Shown here: positions 17,031-26,705 of the stretch, piece by piece | How the letters are laid out: the number at the start of each line of letters is the position of its first letter | How positions within the stretch are numbered: the stretch's first letter is position 1 | Source: Dyadobacter luticola | Lineage (GTDB): Bacteria; Bacteroidota; Bacteroidia; Cytophagales; Spirosomataceae | Assembly (NCBI RefSeq): GCF_005860805.1 | Contig: NZ_VCEJ01000004.1 | Coordinates: forward strand, 1,736,001-1,800,000 | Direction of reading: 5' to 3' | DNA: 64,000 nucleotides | Made by a program: the position numbers and the translations under genes | Notes under the pieces: model-generated | Database searches by the model: none | Told to the model about the DNA's origin: nothing | The model's input: only the letters and a program-made list of their open reading frames with translations

Positions 17031-18638
17031 ATGAAAATTTACTGTATCCTGATCACGATTCTAGTTATTGCCTCTGGCAATCCAATCTATCCACAAAAGC
17101 TTGATGGAAGCAAATTAGTAATTACGCGAACATTGCCAGGTGGATCTACGTATATGCGTTCCAATAGAAAAGGGATATTAGCGAATTACCCCTATCTCTA
17201 TGTACGAAAGGACGGAAAAGTTACTCTTATTACGAAAGCAAATCCATTCCGCCACTCGTTTAATCAAACAAGTGTTGAAATCACCAATAACAAATCATTT
17301 GGTGACAGTCTTGGCGGACCTTTAAACATAAAAGGACTACCAAATCTTTCAATTCCACAAGGCATTGATACTGCCCCGGCAAAAGAAAAACTAAAGCTAA
17401 ATAGCAACTTAACAAAAAAACAGCGTGAAGAAAAGGGCAACGAAATTGACCAGCTATCTGCTAACATTACGTCCAGGCTTAACACTATTCGATCTCTTCA
17501 GCGCAGTTTAGTCGATTTAAGTGACGAGTATGAATTAAAACGAACTACGTACAAGGAACGGTATCGCATTTTGCAAACAAATCTATTTGATAGAACGAAA
17601 CTTCTAGAAGAGAAAAAATTGATAGTACTCGATTCTATTAGCCTAGTCACTTTAACTAAACAAACCTTTGAAGATTTTTTCCGTCCATTTTCCAGCCCGC
17701 CAAGCACTACTCTAACTTCTTTTATTAATGAATACGCTGTAAACAGAATAAATGCCCTCAAAACAGAAGTAGAAGGTCCGGGTGGGTTAAACGAACTGTA
17801 CCAAAAATTGAGGGATCAAATCTCAACAATTAAGGTGCTTGCAACAAAATTGCTGGAAGAGGATGGAGATAAGCTCAGTCCCAAAGGCAGGCAAATGCTG
17901 GTGGATCTTACCGTTACTTCCCAGACAACACTTTTCAGTCTTGAAAAAACGAACTCCGATTTACAAAAAATGAACGATATCTTAAAATCAACTGACTGGC
18001 CTTTGCAATTTACCCGATTTTGGGAAGCAAAAGAGGAAATTCTAAATGCACAATTTTCGCGCATTCTTGAAGCTACTGCTACCGGGGATCAAGTAACAAT
18101 CAAACAAAGTTTTAGATTAATACACTTAGAAGATGGTAAAGTTATATCGGGAAAATCAGAAACAGATACAACGTATATTGTAAAGGTCAAGGGCATACTA
18201 CATATCAACATTAGCGGAGGACTAGGTTTTCCATTTCGTACTGAGGACAAATATATTGTAAAATCTGACGGAACAAATTCCGTCACAATGGGAACGATTG
18301 AACGAGCGAAAGCAGGGATTGGCTCACCTTATTTAGTTACAATGTTTGATATTTCATGGAGTAACTATTCTAATGTGACACCACTCGTATCAACCGGCAT
18401 AGGATACCCTATCGCGGGCGGCTCGCTTGCCGGTTTTGTCGGCGGAGGTGTTGCATTCGGGGTTGCAGGCCGTCGCGTTCTATTCCACTCCGGGGTATCT
18501 TACATTCAATCCAAAGTATTGTCCGGCGGTTACAAGACTGGGGATACGGTTGCCGGAGGTTTTGAAGTTCCGGTTGTTACTGGCTACAAAGTCAAACCCT
18601 TTTTCTCTTTCACTTATAATCTAGGTCAGTTAAAATAA
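17031..18638 (+). CDS. Secreted protein with central coiled coil and C-terminal barrel-like region
   Basis: 535 residues with a signal peptide (YCILITILVIASGNPIYPQ). Residues about 120-330 are charged and helical ('ITSRLNTIRSLQRSLVDLSD', 'QISTIKVLATKLLEEDGDKL') and look coiled coil. The last 170 residues alternate polar and apolar positions and are Gly-rich ('GIGYPIAGGSLAGFVGGGVA', 'FFSFTYNLGQL'), as expected for outer-membrane strands ending in an aromatic-type C-terminus. I recognise no family. The layout resembles the larger protein at 20838-23282, suggesting related envelope components. Expression and partners are unclear; the gene stands alone, 64 bases after the papain-like gene. Confidence 0.75.
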   Translation: MKIYCILITILVIASGNPIYPQKLDGSKLVITRTLPGGSTYMRSNRKGILANYPYLYVRKDGKVTLITKANPFRHSFNQTSVEITNNKSFGDSLGGPLNIKGLPNLSIPQGIDTAPAKEKLKLNSNLTKKQREEKGNEIDQLSANITSRLNTIRSLQRSLVDLSDEYELKRTTYKERYRILQTNLFDRTKLLEEKKLIVLDSISLVTLTKQTFEDFFRPFSSPPSTTLTSFINEYAVNRINALKTEVEGPGGLNELYQKLRDQISTIKVLATKLLEEDGDKLSPKGRQMLVDLTVTSQTTLFSLEKTNSDLQKMNDILKSTDWPLQFTRFWEAKEEILNAQFSRILEATATGDQVTIKQSFRLIHLEDGKVISGKSETDTTYIVKVKGILHINISGGLGFPFRTEDKYIVKSDGTNSVTMGTIERAKAGIGSPYLVTMFDISWSNYSNVTPLVSTGIGYPIAGGSLAGFVGGGVAFGVAGRRVLFHSGVSYIQSKVLSGGYKTGDTVAGGFEVPVVTGYKVKPFFSFTYNLGQLK

Positions 18639-18922
18639 GCTTTACCAGGATTCTCGTTCTAATTTAGTAAGAGATGGATACTTTTTTATTTTTGGTAATG
18701 CTGGATGCATTCGACACAATCTCTTATGCAAACACTACAATTAAAGTCAGTACATCGGGCTTTTTAAATAACGCATTTCTGCGAAAAGGAATCAAAGACT
18801 GAGCGCTAGCAAAATGTTCCATTGGAAGCCACTATTCCTGACTAGTATTTTTTAAGCTTCCCCTAATGTAGTCGTTGAATGTATGCAGCTTTCCGATTAT
18901 ATTTTCATTAACCGAAAGGAAT

Positions 18923-19862
18923 ATGAAGAAGAACCGATTCAGCCAGAAACAGATTGTGGCAATTCCAAAAGCAACTGCAAAACAGCAGACACTTGTCCAG
19001 ATTACCTGTGAGCATGAAACCAGCGAACACTTTTTATAACTGGTGGCAGCGATATGAAGGCGGGGAGGTTTCTGAGTTGAATGGATGAAGGGCCTTGAAG
19101 AAAAAAACGGTCGGTTTAAGTGTCGGCCGTGGCTGCCGATGCGCGCGAAGTTAGGTGCCGACCATGAAGAGTTGAAATAGACAAAAAAAAAGGCCTCCTG
19201 GCGGTGATAGGGCTTGTTTAACGTCCTCAGTCGGCGCATTGAACTGTTAAAACAAAAGCCTTCGGCAATCGCCTAGCTTGCTGATTAGCTGGATTAAGCC
19301 GACGGACGCTTGCTTATCAACCAAGAAGCCTGCTTGATATTGAAGTTAAACAGTCCGTTCAAGCTATCGCACAACGACATTCTAGTTGGGGGTTTCTGGC
19401 GCCGCCGCACGTAAGATCCGTTACTGGCTACGCCGACAAGGATATTGTTACAATCATAAGCGAATTTGCAGATTTATCGGCAAATAGGACTGTTTATGCC
19501 TAGACATAGGAAAATTGGCTGCCAGAACGGACTCGACAATCATTAATCAAGCCCACGGCGACTAATCAAGTTGGGTCGCTCGACTTTGTGCGGCAGGTGC
19601 GCCGTCTGAAGAATTGAGAGACGGTAGCCATTAGAAATATCCTGGATATAGTAGACGATTACACTCGACAAGTATTGAGGACCGATATTGACATTTCTTA
19701 ACCTGCCACACGAGCTATCTTACTTTTCAACAGGTTGGCGAGATGGTTGAGCATTATATTAAGAATTATAATAAACAAATACCTGATCAAACAGTATGAT
19801 CTCCTACAGCAATTAAGGCAAATAAGATGGATAAGCTACACCAAACAACTGATCGCAGATAG
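18923..19862 (+). mobile_element. Decayed IS3-family insertion sequence (orfA and orfB remnants)
   Basis: No intact frame survives, but translated pieces line up with an IS3-family (IS407-like) element on the plus strand. orfA: ATG at 18923 followed by 'KKNRFSQKQIVAI', then in another frame 'NTFYNWWQRYEGGEVSEL' (19026-19079), then leucine-zipper-like debris to about 19200. orfB: 'YWLRRQGYCYNHKRICRF' near 19415-19475, 'DIVDDYTRQVLRTDIDIS' near 19650-19700 (rve core with its DDY), and 'QQVGEMVEHYIKNYNKQIP' near 19730-19790. Many frameshifts and stops make it inactive. I could not define terminal inverted repeats. Confidence 0.82.
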
Positions 19863-20046
19863 GGATTAGTACAGACCACTTTACACATTAGTTAAACCGT
19901 TAAATAAATTTATTTTCATCACAAGTTTTTTAATCTAACGATATTGTAGCTTCACAAAATGAGCCGACGGATTGAAATTCATCAATTAAATATATACCGC
20001 ATCGAAAAGAAAATTCCATAAATCGGATATCAACTACCATCAATAA

Positions 20047-20802
20047 ATGAAAAAAATATTTTATAGCCTGCTAAGTATTACTACACTTTGCTGTGACGCC
20101 GACAGGACGGAATTGCCTCCACCGAAGACGTTTGATTTGCAAAAACTAGAAGCCAGACTATACGGACGAAAGATTTTAGAAGTAACCATTTTTCGGCCCG
20201 TTCCGGATCGCCCGGACAGTACCCATCTTAGAATCAAAAATCTTTCTGGCTCAGTTTTGAAAAGGCTAGAATTCTTTTTAGAGAGCTGTTCAAAAGAAAG
20301 TTCTAGTAGTGAAGATTGTGGCAGCGACATCTTCATATCTGTTAATCCGTCCAAACCACTCGCTAATGAAAATGAAGTTACAGAGAAGCTAACAAAATTT
20401 ATTGATCTAACTAAAAGCTCCTCAATCTACATCACGTCATTCGAATCTGACTCGGCCTCTCAATATTCAATTGCGAATAAATACCCATATTCACTGATAA
20501 AGATCACAAGAAAATCGAATGTGGACACCATAACCCTCACGGGCACAGGTAAAGTTTACATGCGAGCGGACGGAACCTTCTTCTGCCGTGGCAACGTCTT
20601 CACAGATTCTTCGTCTGATCCAGTCCGAATAGAAGTTGAAGGAACAGTCTCGAAAGGAAACCGCGTGCATGCGAGCTATTCACCTCAAAATGGCAAATCG
20701 CTACCAACTACTCTATTTGGAACAATCACTGACAAACTAATATCAATTGAAAGTGATTCAGCCAACACATTAATTGAGAAGGCGGAAATCAAACTCAGAT
20801 AG
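20047..20802 (+). CDS. Secreted or lipoprotein of unknown function
   Basis: 251 residues. The N-terminus 'KKIFYSLLSITTLCCDAD' is a signal sequence, and the Cys pair could serve as a lipobox. The body is Ser/Thr-rich and beta-like ('TITLTGTGKVYMRADGTFFC', 'DPVRIEVEGTVSKGNRVHAS'); four Cys after the leader may form disulfides. No family recognised. The next gene, a large coiled-coil/barrel protein, starts 35 bases after the stop and the one after that overlaps, so these three form an envelope operon. Confidence 0.72.
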   Translation: MKKIFYSLLSITTLCCDADRTELPPPKTFDLQKLEARLYGRKILEVTIFRPVPDRPDSTHLRIKNLSGSVLKRLEFFLESCSKESSSSEDCGSDIFISVNPSKPLANENEVTEKLTKFIDLTKSSSIYITSFESDSASQYSIANKYPYSLIKITRKSNVDTITLTGTGKVYMRADGTFFCRGNVFTDSSSDPVRIEVEGTVSKGNRVHASYSPQNGKSLPTTLFGTITDKLISIESDSANTLIEKAEIKLR

Positions 20803-20837
20803 TGTCAACTATATCGGACTCACCTGCCCAAAAAGAT

Positions 20838-23282
20838 ATGCAAAAAAAATCGGTTGCTCTAATTCTTCTATGCGTCTTTACCCCCATCTGCTGTATGGCT
20901 CAGCAGAAAACCATACAGATCACTGCTTCAAAAGATTTTTCACTAAAGTATTTCCCTCTCAGGGCAGAACCTGTCCAGCTAGACATCTCATATATAAATA
21001 TTCCATCGGATTCTACGGAGGCAAATTATACAATAAAATATAAGCCTAAGGGAAGTAGTCGTTTTACAAGTAAGTCGCCAATTTTACTTAAGTCTCCAAT
21101 CGATTTAGAAGCGATGCGCAAAGAGTTAAATGAAAAATTACAGATTGAAGGGGACACCATTGTCAGGGCAGTTTCAAGTAATTCTATTTATGAACTTGCA
21201 TATATTTTGGATACGATCCGCCTGCCAGTAAGTGAAAGAACGATTGCAGGGGACTTTATTTTAAATAACTATATTAAAGTTTTTAATGAAAAGGAAATAC
21301 CCACTCATAAGGATAGGCAAGAACAAATACAACAACTGACTCAGCCATTGACTACGCTCAATCTTCAAGTTGATAGTCTTAACGCTGCCATCTTTACGTT
21401 GGAGAAAAATCTATCTGATAAAATTAAGGAAATAAGCAGCTTAGAAGGGAATTTAGAAAATATTGAACTCGAGAAAAAGAAGATAGAGTTGGAAAAAGCA
21501 AGTTTAACTGAGAACGCCAATAAATCCATTTCTGATAGTAGCAAGATAGTTGAAACTATCAAACAAAGAAGTAAAACAATTTTGAAACAGACCAATCAAT
21601 TTGATAGTTTAGAAACGTACCAACAACTACTTTTTTCAGTAATTAAACGCTTACCTTCTGATTCAATTGTTACAAGCCAAACAAAGGCAACATTAGACTC
21701 TATCTCTAATTTGATCACTCAAAATATGCCCAATTCAATCGAAATTGAAAAGAATCCTATTAGATTAGATACTGTAACAATCGGAGCAAAGCTTTTTAAG
21801 ACAATTGATAAATTAAGGGTTATATTATCGGAGCTGTCCCTTGTTGTCAAGAACGCCATGAAGGATGGAAAAGAAAAAATATCCTCAACAGAAAATGAGC
21901 GAAGGCAGTTGCAATACCAGCTGGTATTGTCAAATACGCAGCGATCCAGAGCTCTTGAAGCAATAACATCAGTGGACAAGCGCATCGCAAAGGTAGAAGC
22001 ACCTATTATTGAAGCTGATATAGCCGCATTGGGAAATGAAAAAAAAGACCTTAATTTGAGATTAGCGGCTATTCGGAAAAGGCTTAAGGTTATAAACGAT
22101 TCGATTCGATCGCAAACAAAAAAGCTAGATTCAGCATCTATTTTTCAAATAAATAAATTGTCCGTACAGATTGAGCGTGGATTCATTGAAAGAATTCAAG
22201 TAAATATCCCTACAAAATATGGTGATCAGTACGACATTTTTGAGAATATATTTGCTATTGGATTCTCGTCAATTAAAAATTTCAAAAAATTTGCCAACAC
22301 AAAGCTCGTCTCTAGGTTTTCCGATGACTTTATCTACCTTAGTGATGTCATAGCTAATTACGATAATCTCCTAAAGGGCTTTACAAGGGATTTTAGTCCC
22401 GCAGATACAACCATTAATCACTATGATCCAAAAAAGGGCTTCATTCGATTAAATCAGGATCAGTTTACAAATCTATTTGACGCAAGAGTTTACACAGATA
22501 TTATCGGACTTAAAGATAATAAGCCCAACGGGCTTGTACAGATAGAACTTGCCAGAAAATTTAATATTCTGACATCAAGAAGACAAATTAAGACCGATCG
22601 AACTGACTGGGGATCAATTACATATCTAAACGTATTCGGTTCATTGAACAAAATTGAGAATAACAATAAATATCTATATTTAAGAAACGAAAATACGGCA
22701 AACAACGGTCAACTAATATCTCCATACTATGCAACAAATCTCGACTTTCGGCTGTATCAAAGCCTATCATTGGGAACAGAAGCCAACTTATTTCTATTTG
22801 ATTGGCCGGATGGAAAGCTAACAAGTTACCTTGACGTTGGCATTTGTTATGGTCAAACCCCACTTATTTTTAATAGGCGAACAGTGACGGGCAATACCGT
22901 ATTACAATCAGAGCGAGATAGTTCCCTCACTGCACATTCTTCCACCATTTATCCCAAGTTCATTTTAGAAGTTTTTTCGGAAAAGAGAATTAGATTAAGT
23001 ATGTCATATCAATACAACACTACAAGAATATTTAGCAACAATAATTTTAAGGCAATCGCAAGTTACGCGAAATCAGATTTGACGAGTCGGTCAACAGAAT
23101 ATGATGCAAGGCGATCACATATGATTGAATTTAATTTAATCGCTAGTCCTACCAGCACAAAGCACGGGCGATTCTTTCTTCGAGCTAGGTTCTTTGTTCA
23201 GCAGAGTGATCAAAATACTTTTTTTAGCCAGATGCAGTTTGGCTATTCCTATAATTTGAGACTTAGAAAATTTGAGCTATGA
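20838..23282 (+). CDS. Large secreted coiled-coil protein with C-terminal barrel-like domain
   Basis: 814 residues from the ATG at 20838, chosen because a signal peptide follows at once (QKKSVALILLCVFTPICCMA); an upstream GTG at 20802 would overlap the previous stop. Residues about 150-250 and 340-450 are long charged helices ('ILEKNLSDKIKEISSLEG'-like heptads, 'RLAAIRKRLKVINDSI'). The C-terminal 350 residues are beta-rich with 'LYLRNENTANNGQLISPYYA' and a closing 'QFGYSYNLRLRKFEL' pattern like an outer-membrane barrel end. The design (N-terminal rod, C-terminal barrel) fits an envelope-spanning or surface component. No family recognised. The stop overlaps the next start in ATGA. Confidence 0.78.
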   Translation: MQKKSVALILLCVFTPICCMAQQKTIQITASKDFSLKYFPLRAEPVQLDISYINIPSDSTEANYTIKYKPKGSSRFTSKSPILLKSPIDLEAMRKELNEKLQIEGDTIVRAVSSNSIYELAYILDTIRLPVSERTIAGDFILNNYIKVFNEKEIPTHKDRQEQIQQLTQPLTTLNLQVDSLNAAIFTLEKNLSDKIKEISSLEGNLENIELEKKKIELEKASLTENANKSISDSSKIVETIKQRSKTILKQTNQFDSLETYQQLLFSVIKRLPSDSIVTSQTKATLDSISNLITQNMPNSIEIEKNPIRLDTVTIGAKLFKTIDKLRVILSELSLVVKNAMKDGKEKISSTENERRQLQYQLVLSNTQRSRALEAITSVDKRIAKVEAPIIEADIAALGNEKKDLNLRLAAIRKRLKVINDSIRSQTKKLDSASIFQINKLSVQIERGFIERIQVNIPTKYGDQYDIFENIFAIGFSSIKNFKKFANTKLVSRFSDDFIYLSDVIANYDNLLKGFTRDFSPADTTINHYDPKKGFIRLNQDQFTNLFDARVYTDIIGLKDNKPNGLVQIELARKFNILTSRRQIKTDRTDWGSITYLNVFGSLNKIENNNKYLYLRNENTANNGQLISPYYATNLDFRLYQSLSLGTEANLFLFDWPDGKLTSYLDVGICYGQTPLIFNRRTVTGNTVLQSERDSSLTAHSSTIYPKFILEVFSEKRIRLSMSYQYNTTRIFSNNNFKAIASYAKSDLTSRSTEYDARRSHMIEFNLIASPTSTKHGRFFLRARFFVQQSDQNTFFSQMQFGYSYNLRLRKFEL

Positions 23283-24427
23283 AATATTTCCTTATTTGCT
23301 TGTTATTAAACATGCACTACTGTACTGTAAAGTTGTACGCACAGAATAGGCAAAATGGAATCATGCACCCATCAGACAAGTGCCCAAGTTGTATGGTAGT
23401 GTCGAAACGAAAGCTTTTTTCAGTAAAGGAAATAAGGGTGGCATACGACAACAACGATAATTATGCATATTTAAAAATTCATCCCCTAATTGGAGTAGAA
23501 TTGAAGGCCGTAGAAAGGGTGATATTCACTTATAGCAAGAATGGCCTTGATATATTTGCCTATATACCGGAAACAAGGGATGCCAATTTATCTTGGAAGG
23601 GAATTCTCAATTTCGATCCAAACCTATATCAGAAACTCACTAACATAGAATTATACATGGTCAAATCACAAATTTCGAGCCAGGATATAATGCAAAACAA
23701 CATTAAAATTGGCAACAAGCAAGTTATGCAAGAAATAAGAACAGCTGCAGAGTTAAAAGCACCGGCGGTTGCTACATACAAGAAAACTTATTCCTACAGA
23801 CAATCAAAAGCAAGTCTTCGTGATATTTACCGTCAGGAAAAGACATTACGGTTTTATTTGGAGGCGGGGATCGGTGTGTCCTTCTCATATCGAAACATTC
23901 AGGTTGTAAGTCCTCAACCGGATAGAACAGCATACGAGGCTAGGTACAAGAATGATAAAGTTGGTTTCAGTTGGTCCGGTTCTCTTAGGTTTGGTTACAC
24001 CTTTACTTCAAATGGGTCAGCTTACCTCGGTTTGATGACTAGCAATCAACAGTATCGTAGCGGTGGTGGGATTGATTGGAATACAGGAAGATTATATACT
24101 AACTCTGTATCGCCAGTGAACTACGATTTTCACTTCAGGGGAGTTGAGTTCGGCTATAGTTATTCACAGTTCTCGGCCAAAAGAGGTCTCAGTACTGACT
24201 TAGGGCTTCATTTTTTACGGACGAAAACCCAAATATCTGCAAGTAAATTTACGTGGGGTCCGAACATCGCTATCGGGCCTAAGATTCGTACAGGTATTTA
24301 TTCTGATCTTCGAGTTATGCCCAATTTTTATTTAAATATTTCAAGACTAGAGTCTTTGCGCTCTAATGATTTAGCCACTAGGCTATTCACGGCAGGCATC
24401 AAATTCGCTTGGCGGGTTTACATCTGA
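23279..24427 (+). CDS. Outer-membrane beta-barrel-like protein
   Basis: 382 residues with a signal peptide (KYFLICLLLNMHYCTVKLYA). After about 180 residues containing a CxxC ('DKCPSCMVV') there is a typical Bacteroidetes barrel region: 'LRFYLEAGIGVSFSYRNIQV', 'GSLRFGYTFTSNGSAYLGLM' and 'GVEFGYSYSQFSAKRGL', ending 'FTAGIKFAWRVYI' with an aromatic-rich last strand. Its start overlaps the previous stop by four bases, so it is translationally coupled to the coiled-coil protein and may form a complex with it. Confidence 0.8.
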   Translation: MKYFLICLLLNMHYCTVKLYAQNRQNGIMHPSDKCPSCMVVSKRKLFSVKEIRVAYDNNDNYAYLKIHPLIGVELKAVERVIFTYSKNGLDIFAYIPETRDANLSWKGILNFDPNLYQKLTNIELYMVKSQISSQDIMQNNIKIGNKQVMQEIRTAAELKAPAVATYKKTYSYRQSKASLRDIYRQEKTLRFYLEAGIGVSFSYRNIQVVSPQPDRTAYEARYKNDKVGFSWSGSLRFGYTFTSNGSAYLGLMTSNQQYRSGGGIDWNTGRLYTNSVSPVNYDFHFRGVEFGYSYSQFSAKRGLSTDLGLHFLRTKTQISASKFTWGPNIAIGPKIRTGIYSDLRVMPNFYLNISRLESLRSNDLATRLFTAGIKFAWRVYI

Positions 24428-24674
24428 ATATCTGTGTTATTCTACGAAAAACAAATATTCCTGTCAATCAATAGCCCATATGTCAAAACACTTAATTGTT
24501 AGGTGATACATAGCGCTTGAACACTAATAAGGATATTTACTTTGCTATAATATTTTATCGATCAAAATGCAGAATAATCCTAGGTTGAAACGATTTGATG
24601 TTAGAAGATTCAGCAACCAGATTACCTCTGCTTATGCACATATCATAACATACTTGAGAACAATCGCTTAAAGG

Positions 24675-24707
24675 TGCTAATATGATGAACCTTTCATCAT
24701 ATTAGCA
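24675..24707. promoter_or_regulatory. Perfect 15-base hairpin upstream of the 24.8-29.1 kb operon
   Basis: Arms 24675-24689 (TGCTAATATGATGAA) and 24693-24707 pair perfectly around a 3-base loop. It lies 248 bases after the barrel gene and 111 bases before the next start. No T-run follows, so it is a weak terminator candidate and could be an operator or a small RNA structure. The rest of the 24428-24817 gap shows no gene; a one-mismatch copy of the ATAC-N10-GTAT motif sits at 24732-24749. Confidence 0.55.
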
Positions 24708-24817
24708 TTCAATCTTGTCATTCTTGGTAAAATACCTCGAATTCGATATTAGTTCATATTCATTTTTATTATTTCTCCATAAACTAGGCTGTCGACCTCC
24801 AAAAATTGTAACCTTAT

Positions 24818-25723
24818 ATGGCTTGGAAAAATATATCTGACGAATTAAAAATAAGGCTATTTGAAAAACGAACATCAGAAGGTATTGGCAGGCAACCTTC
24901 GTGTAAAGACGACATACTTGCTCTTAACGGTGTGGTAAAGAAGGCAAACCTTGTTCCATATGACGATATGCGTGTCGTTCGACCGCAACTGGAAGTGTGT
25001 TCATCTTCCTATCAGTCAGGCGGAAAATGGAGAGAAGCCCAACACCCTACCAACTCTGCACTTTACAGAGTTGAAACGTTAGAGTCATTTGTAACCAAGC
25101 ATTTCGATTACTTTACAACTTACGTGGAGTCTCCTTCAGCATTTAATATTAACCCGAGAACACAGAGTTTAAATGAGATTTTCAAGATTCTCACTAATTA
25201 TTATAAGGCGAATCATCAATGGATGAATCTTTCGAATCTGGTGTACAAATACTTCAGTTATCGTGGTTTCTCTTGGTGGACTGATGATTTTGATCACGGT
25301 GCGGAGATGATGCCTCGTTTTTTCGAGGGAGAAGATTTGAATATTCATAACAGATGGATACTGGAATTCGCGTTCAGTGTCGGTATTTCTAGTGATTGGC
25401 TGTCAGACTGGCTTATATTTCTTAAATTACCAAACGTTAGCAATTTGCAAAGCAAATTATCTATTCCATCAGTGATAGATGCGTATAATCAGCCAATCTT
25501 TTTTCCTCAAAATGAAACGCAATCGCCAAAGTACGGAATAGCTTACGATTTGAATGAAAGGCCGGTGCCAAAAATACGAGAATTTGTTATGACAAATGTT
25601 CCATCAGTCGAAATTGAATTCATCCCTGTAAGAATAGACCTATCCAGCATAGACTCCATTAGTCCATTCGCGAGACTAACTGATAGTCTTATTGAGAACT
25701 TGTTGGAAACATTCACTGCATAA
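24818..25723 (+). CDS. Unknown protein, first gene of a three-gene operon
   Basis: 301 residues, cytoplasmic by appearance (no signal or membrane helix). Aromatic-rich middle part: 'YKYFSYRGFSWWTDDFDHGA', 'RWILEFAFSVGISSDWLSDW'. The N-terminus contains 'SCKDDILALNGVVKK' and 'VPYDDMRVVRPQLEVCSSSY'. I recognise no family and no catalytic motif. The following gene starts 16 bases after the stop, so the three genes to 29050 are probably one operon. Function unknown; the setting in an AT-rich accessory region with other defence genes makes an immunity or mobile-element role possible. Confidence 0.72.
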   Translation: MAWKNISDELKIRLFEKRTSEGIGRQPSCKDDILALNGVVKKANLVPYDDMRVVRPQLEVCSSSYQSGGKWREAQHPTNSALYRVETLESFVTKHFDYFTTYVESPSAFNINPRTQSLNEIFKILTNYYKANHQWMNLSNLVYKYFSYRGFSWWTDDFDHGAEMMPRFFEGEDLNIHNRWILEFAFSVGISSDWLSDWLIFLKLPNVSNLQSKLSIPSVIDAYNQPIFFPQNETQSPKYGIAYDLNERPVPKIREFVMTNVPSVEIEFIPVRIDLSSIDSISPFARLTDSLIENLLETFTA

Positions 25724-25739
25724 TCACTCTAAGCTTCAA

Positions 25740-26705
25740 ATGGATAATGCTCACTACCAAATGCCACATAATCTTGATTCCTTCAATGAGTCAGACTGGT
25801 ACTATCTGTTAATAGATATTCTAGATGGGGAATATGGACTAGATGTGCGGAAATTGGGGAGCTCAGGAAAATTTATAAAAAACCAACTAGGATTGTGTAA
25901 ACGATACAATTTGCATGAGCAGTATGTAGCGAATGGAATTGAAAAGTTGTGGGTTGACTGTGATTTTGAGAACCAAAGCCCTCAGAACTATTCTAAGCTT
26001 TCACACCTAATCAAATGGGTCGATGACTTTCTCCCCAAAAGTGCGAAGGTAGCTAAAAGATTACTTTATTTATTTATACATCTAAATGAGGTTAAACTGG
26101 AGCAAGTTGACAGTAGTTCAAAGATCTCACTCGCGGAACTCACAATCTCTACTGCATTTGTGATACTTAATGTCGCGAAGTCAAACAGGCGTCGTAACGG
26201 CCTCGTTCATTCTGAAGCAATGACAATTCTCGAGCATGAAAAGATTTGGAACATTGTCCAGAAATGGATTAACAGCCCTGCAATGCACGGTGAATACTTG
26301 GCACCCGGAATTTTACTGATGATATATTTTCAAAAATGGAGTAGCCACCCATCAGATAAAAGGGAACAAGCCCTAATATTTGTGCAAGAAACATCAGAGC
26401 GCATAAGAAATATTTTTATGGCGATACTCGCCGACCTTCAAAACACAACCGTTAATCTTGATACTGATTACATCTATTTTGTTGACGACATTAAAGCATA
26501 CGCGCCAGACCTGTACTATTATATCGAAAAATATGCTAACAACTGGACTCAAAGTACCGCGGAAACCGAAACCAAGGAGAGTATAAGAGACATGATAAAA
26601 AAAGAAAAAGACAGTTTGAACAAAAAGCCTATTGAGGCTCGAATCATAGACCTGCGTAGCAAAATTGAAAAACCAATAGATAACATCCGCACAAAGGGAT
26701 TTTAA
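25740..26705 (+). CDS. Unknown helical protein, second gene of the three-gene operon
   Basis: 321 residues from the ATG at 25740; the frame extends upstream only through the previous gene. Predominantly helical with many charged residues: 'WYYLLIDILDGEYGLDVRKL' at the start and 'IEARIIDLRSKIEKPIDNIR' at the end. No signal peptide, membrane helix or motif I can name. The stop TAA shares its last base with the ATG of the next gene (TAATG), a sign of coupled translation and probably of a protein complex. Confidence 0.72.
   Translation: MDNAHYQMPHNLDSFNESDWYYLLIDILDGEYGLDVRKLGSSGKFIKNQLGLCKRYNLHEQYVANGIEKLWVDCDFENQSPQNYSKLSHLIKWVDDFLPKSAKVAKRLLYLFIHLNEVKLEQVDSSSKISLAELTISTAFVILNVAKSNRRRNGLVHSEAMTILEHEKIWNIVQKWINSPAMHGEYLAPGILLMIYFQKWSSHPSDKREQALIFVQETSERIRNIFMAILADLQNTTVNLDTDYIYFVDDIKAYAPDLYYYIEKYANNWTQSTAETETKESIRDMIKKEKDSLNKKPIEARIIDLRSKIEKPIDNIRTKGF

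Noticed and set aside
18832..19239. 135-codon minus-strand frame
   Set aside because: It is the antisense of the decayed IS3 orfA; the plus-strand pieces match transposase.
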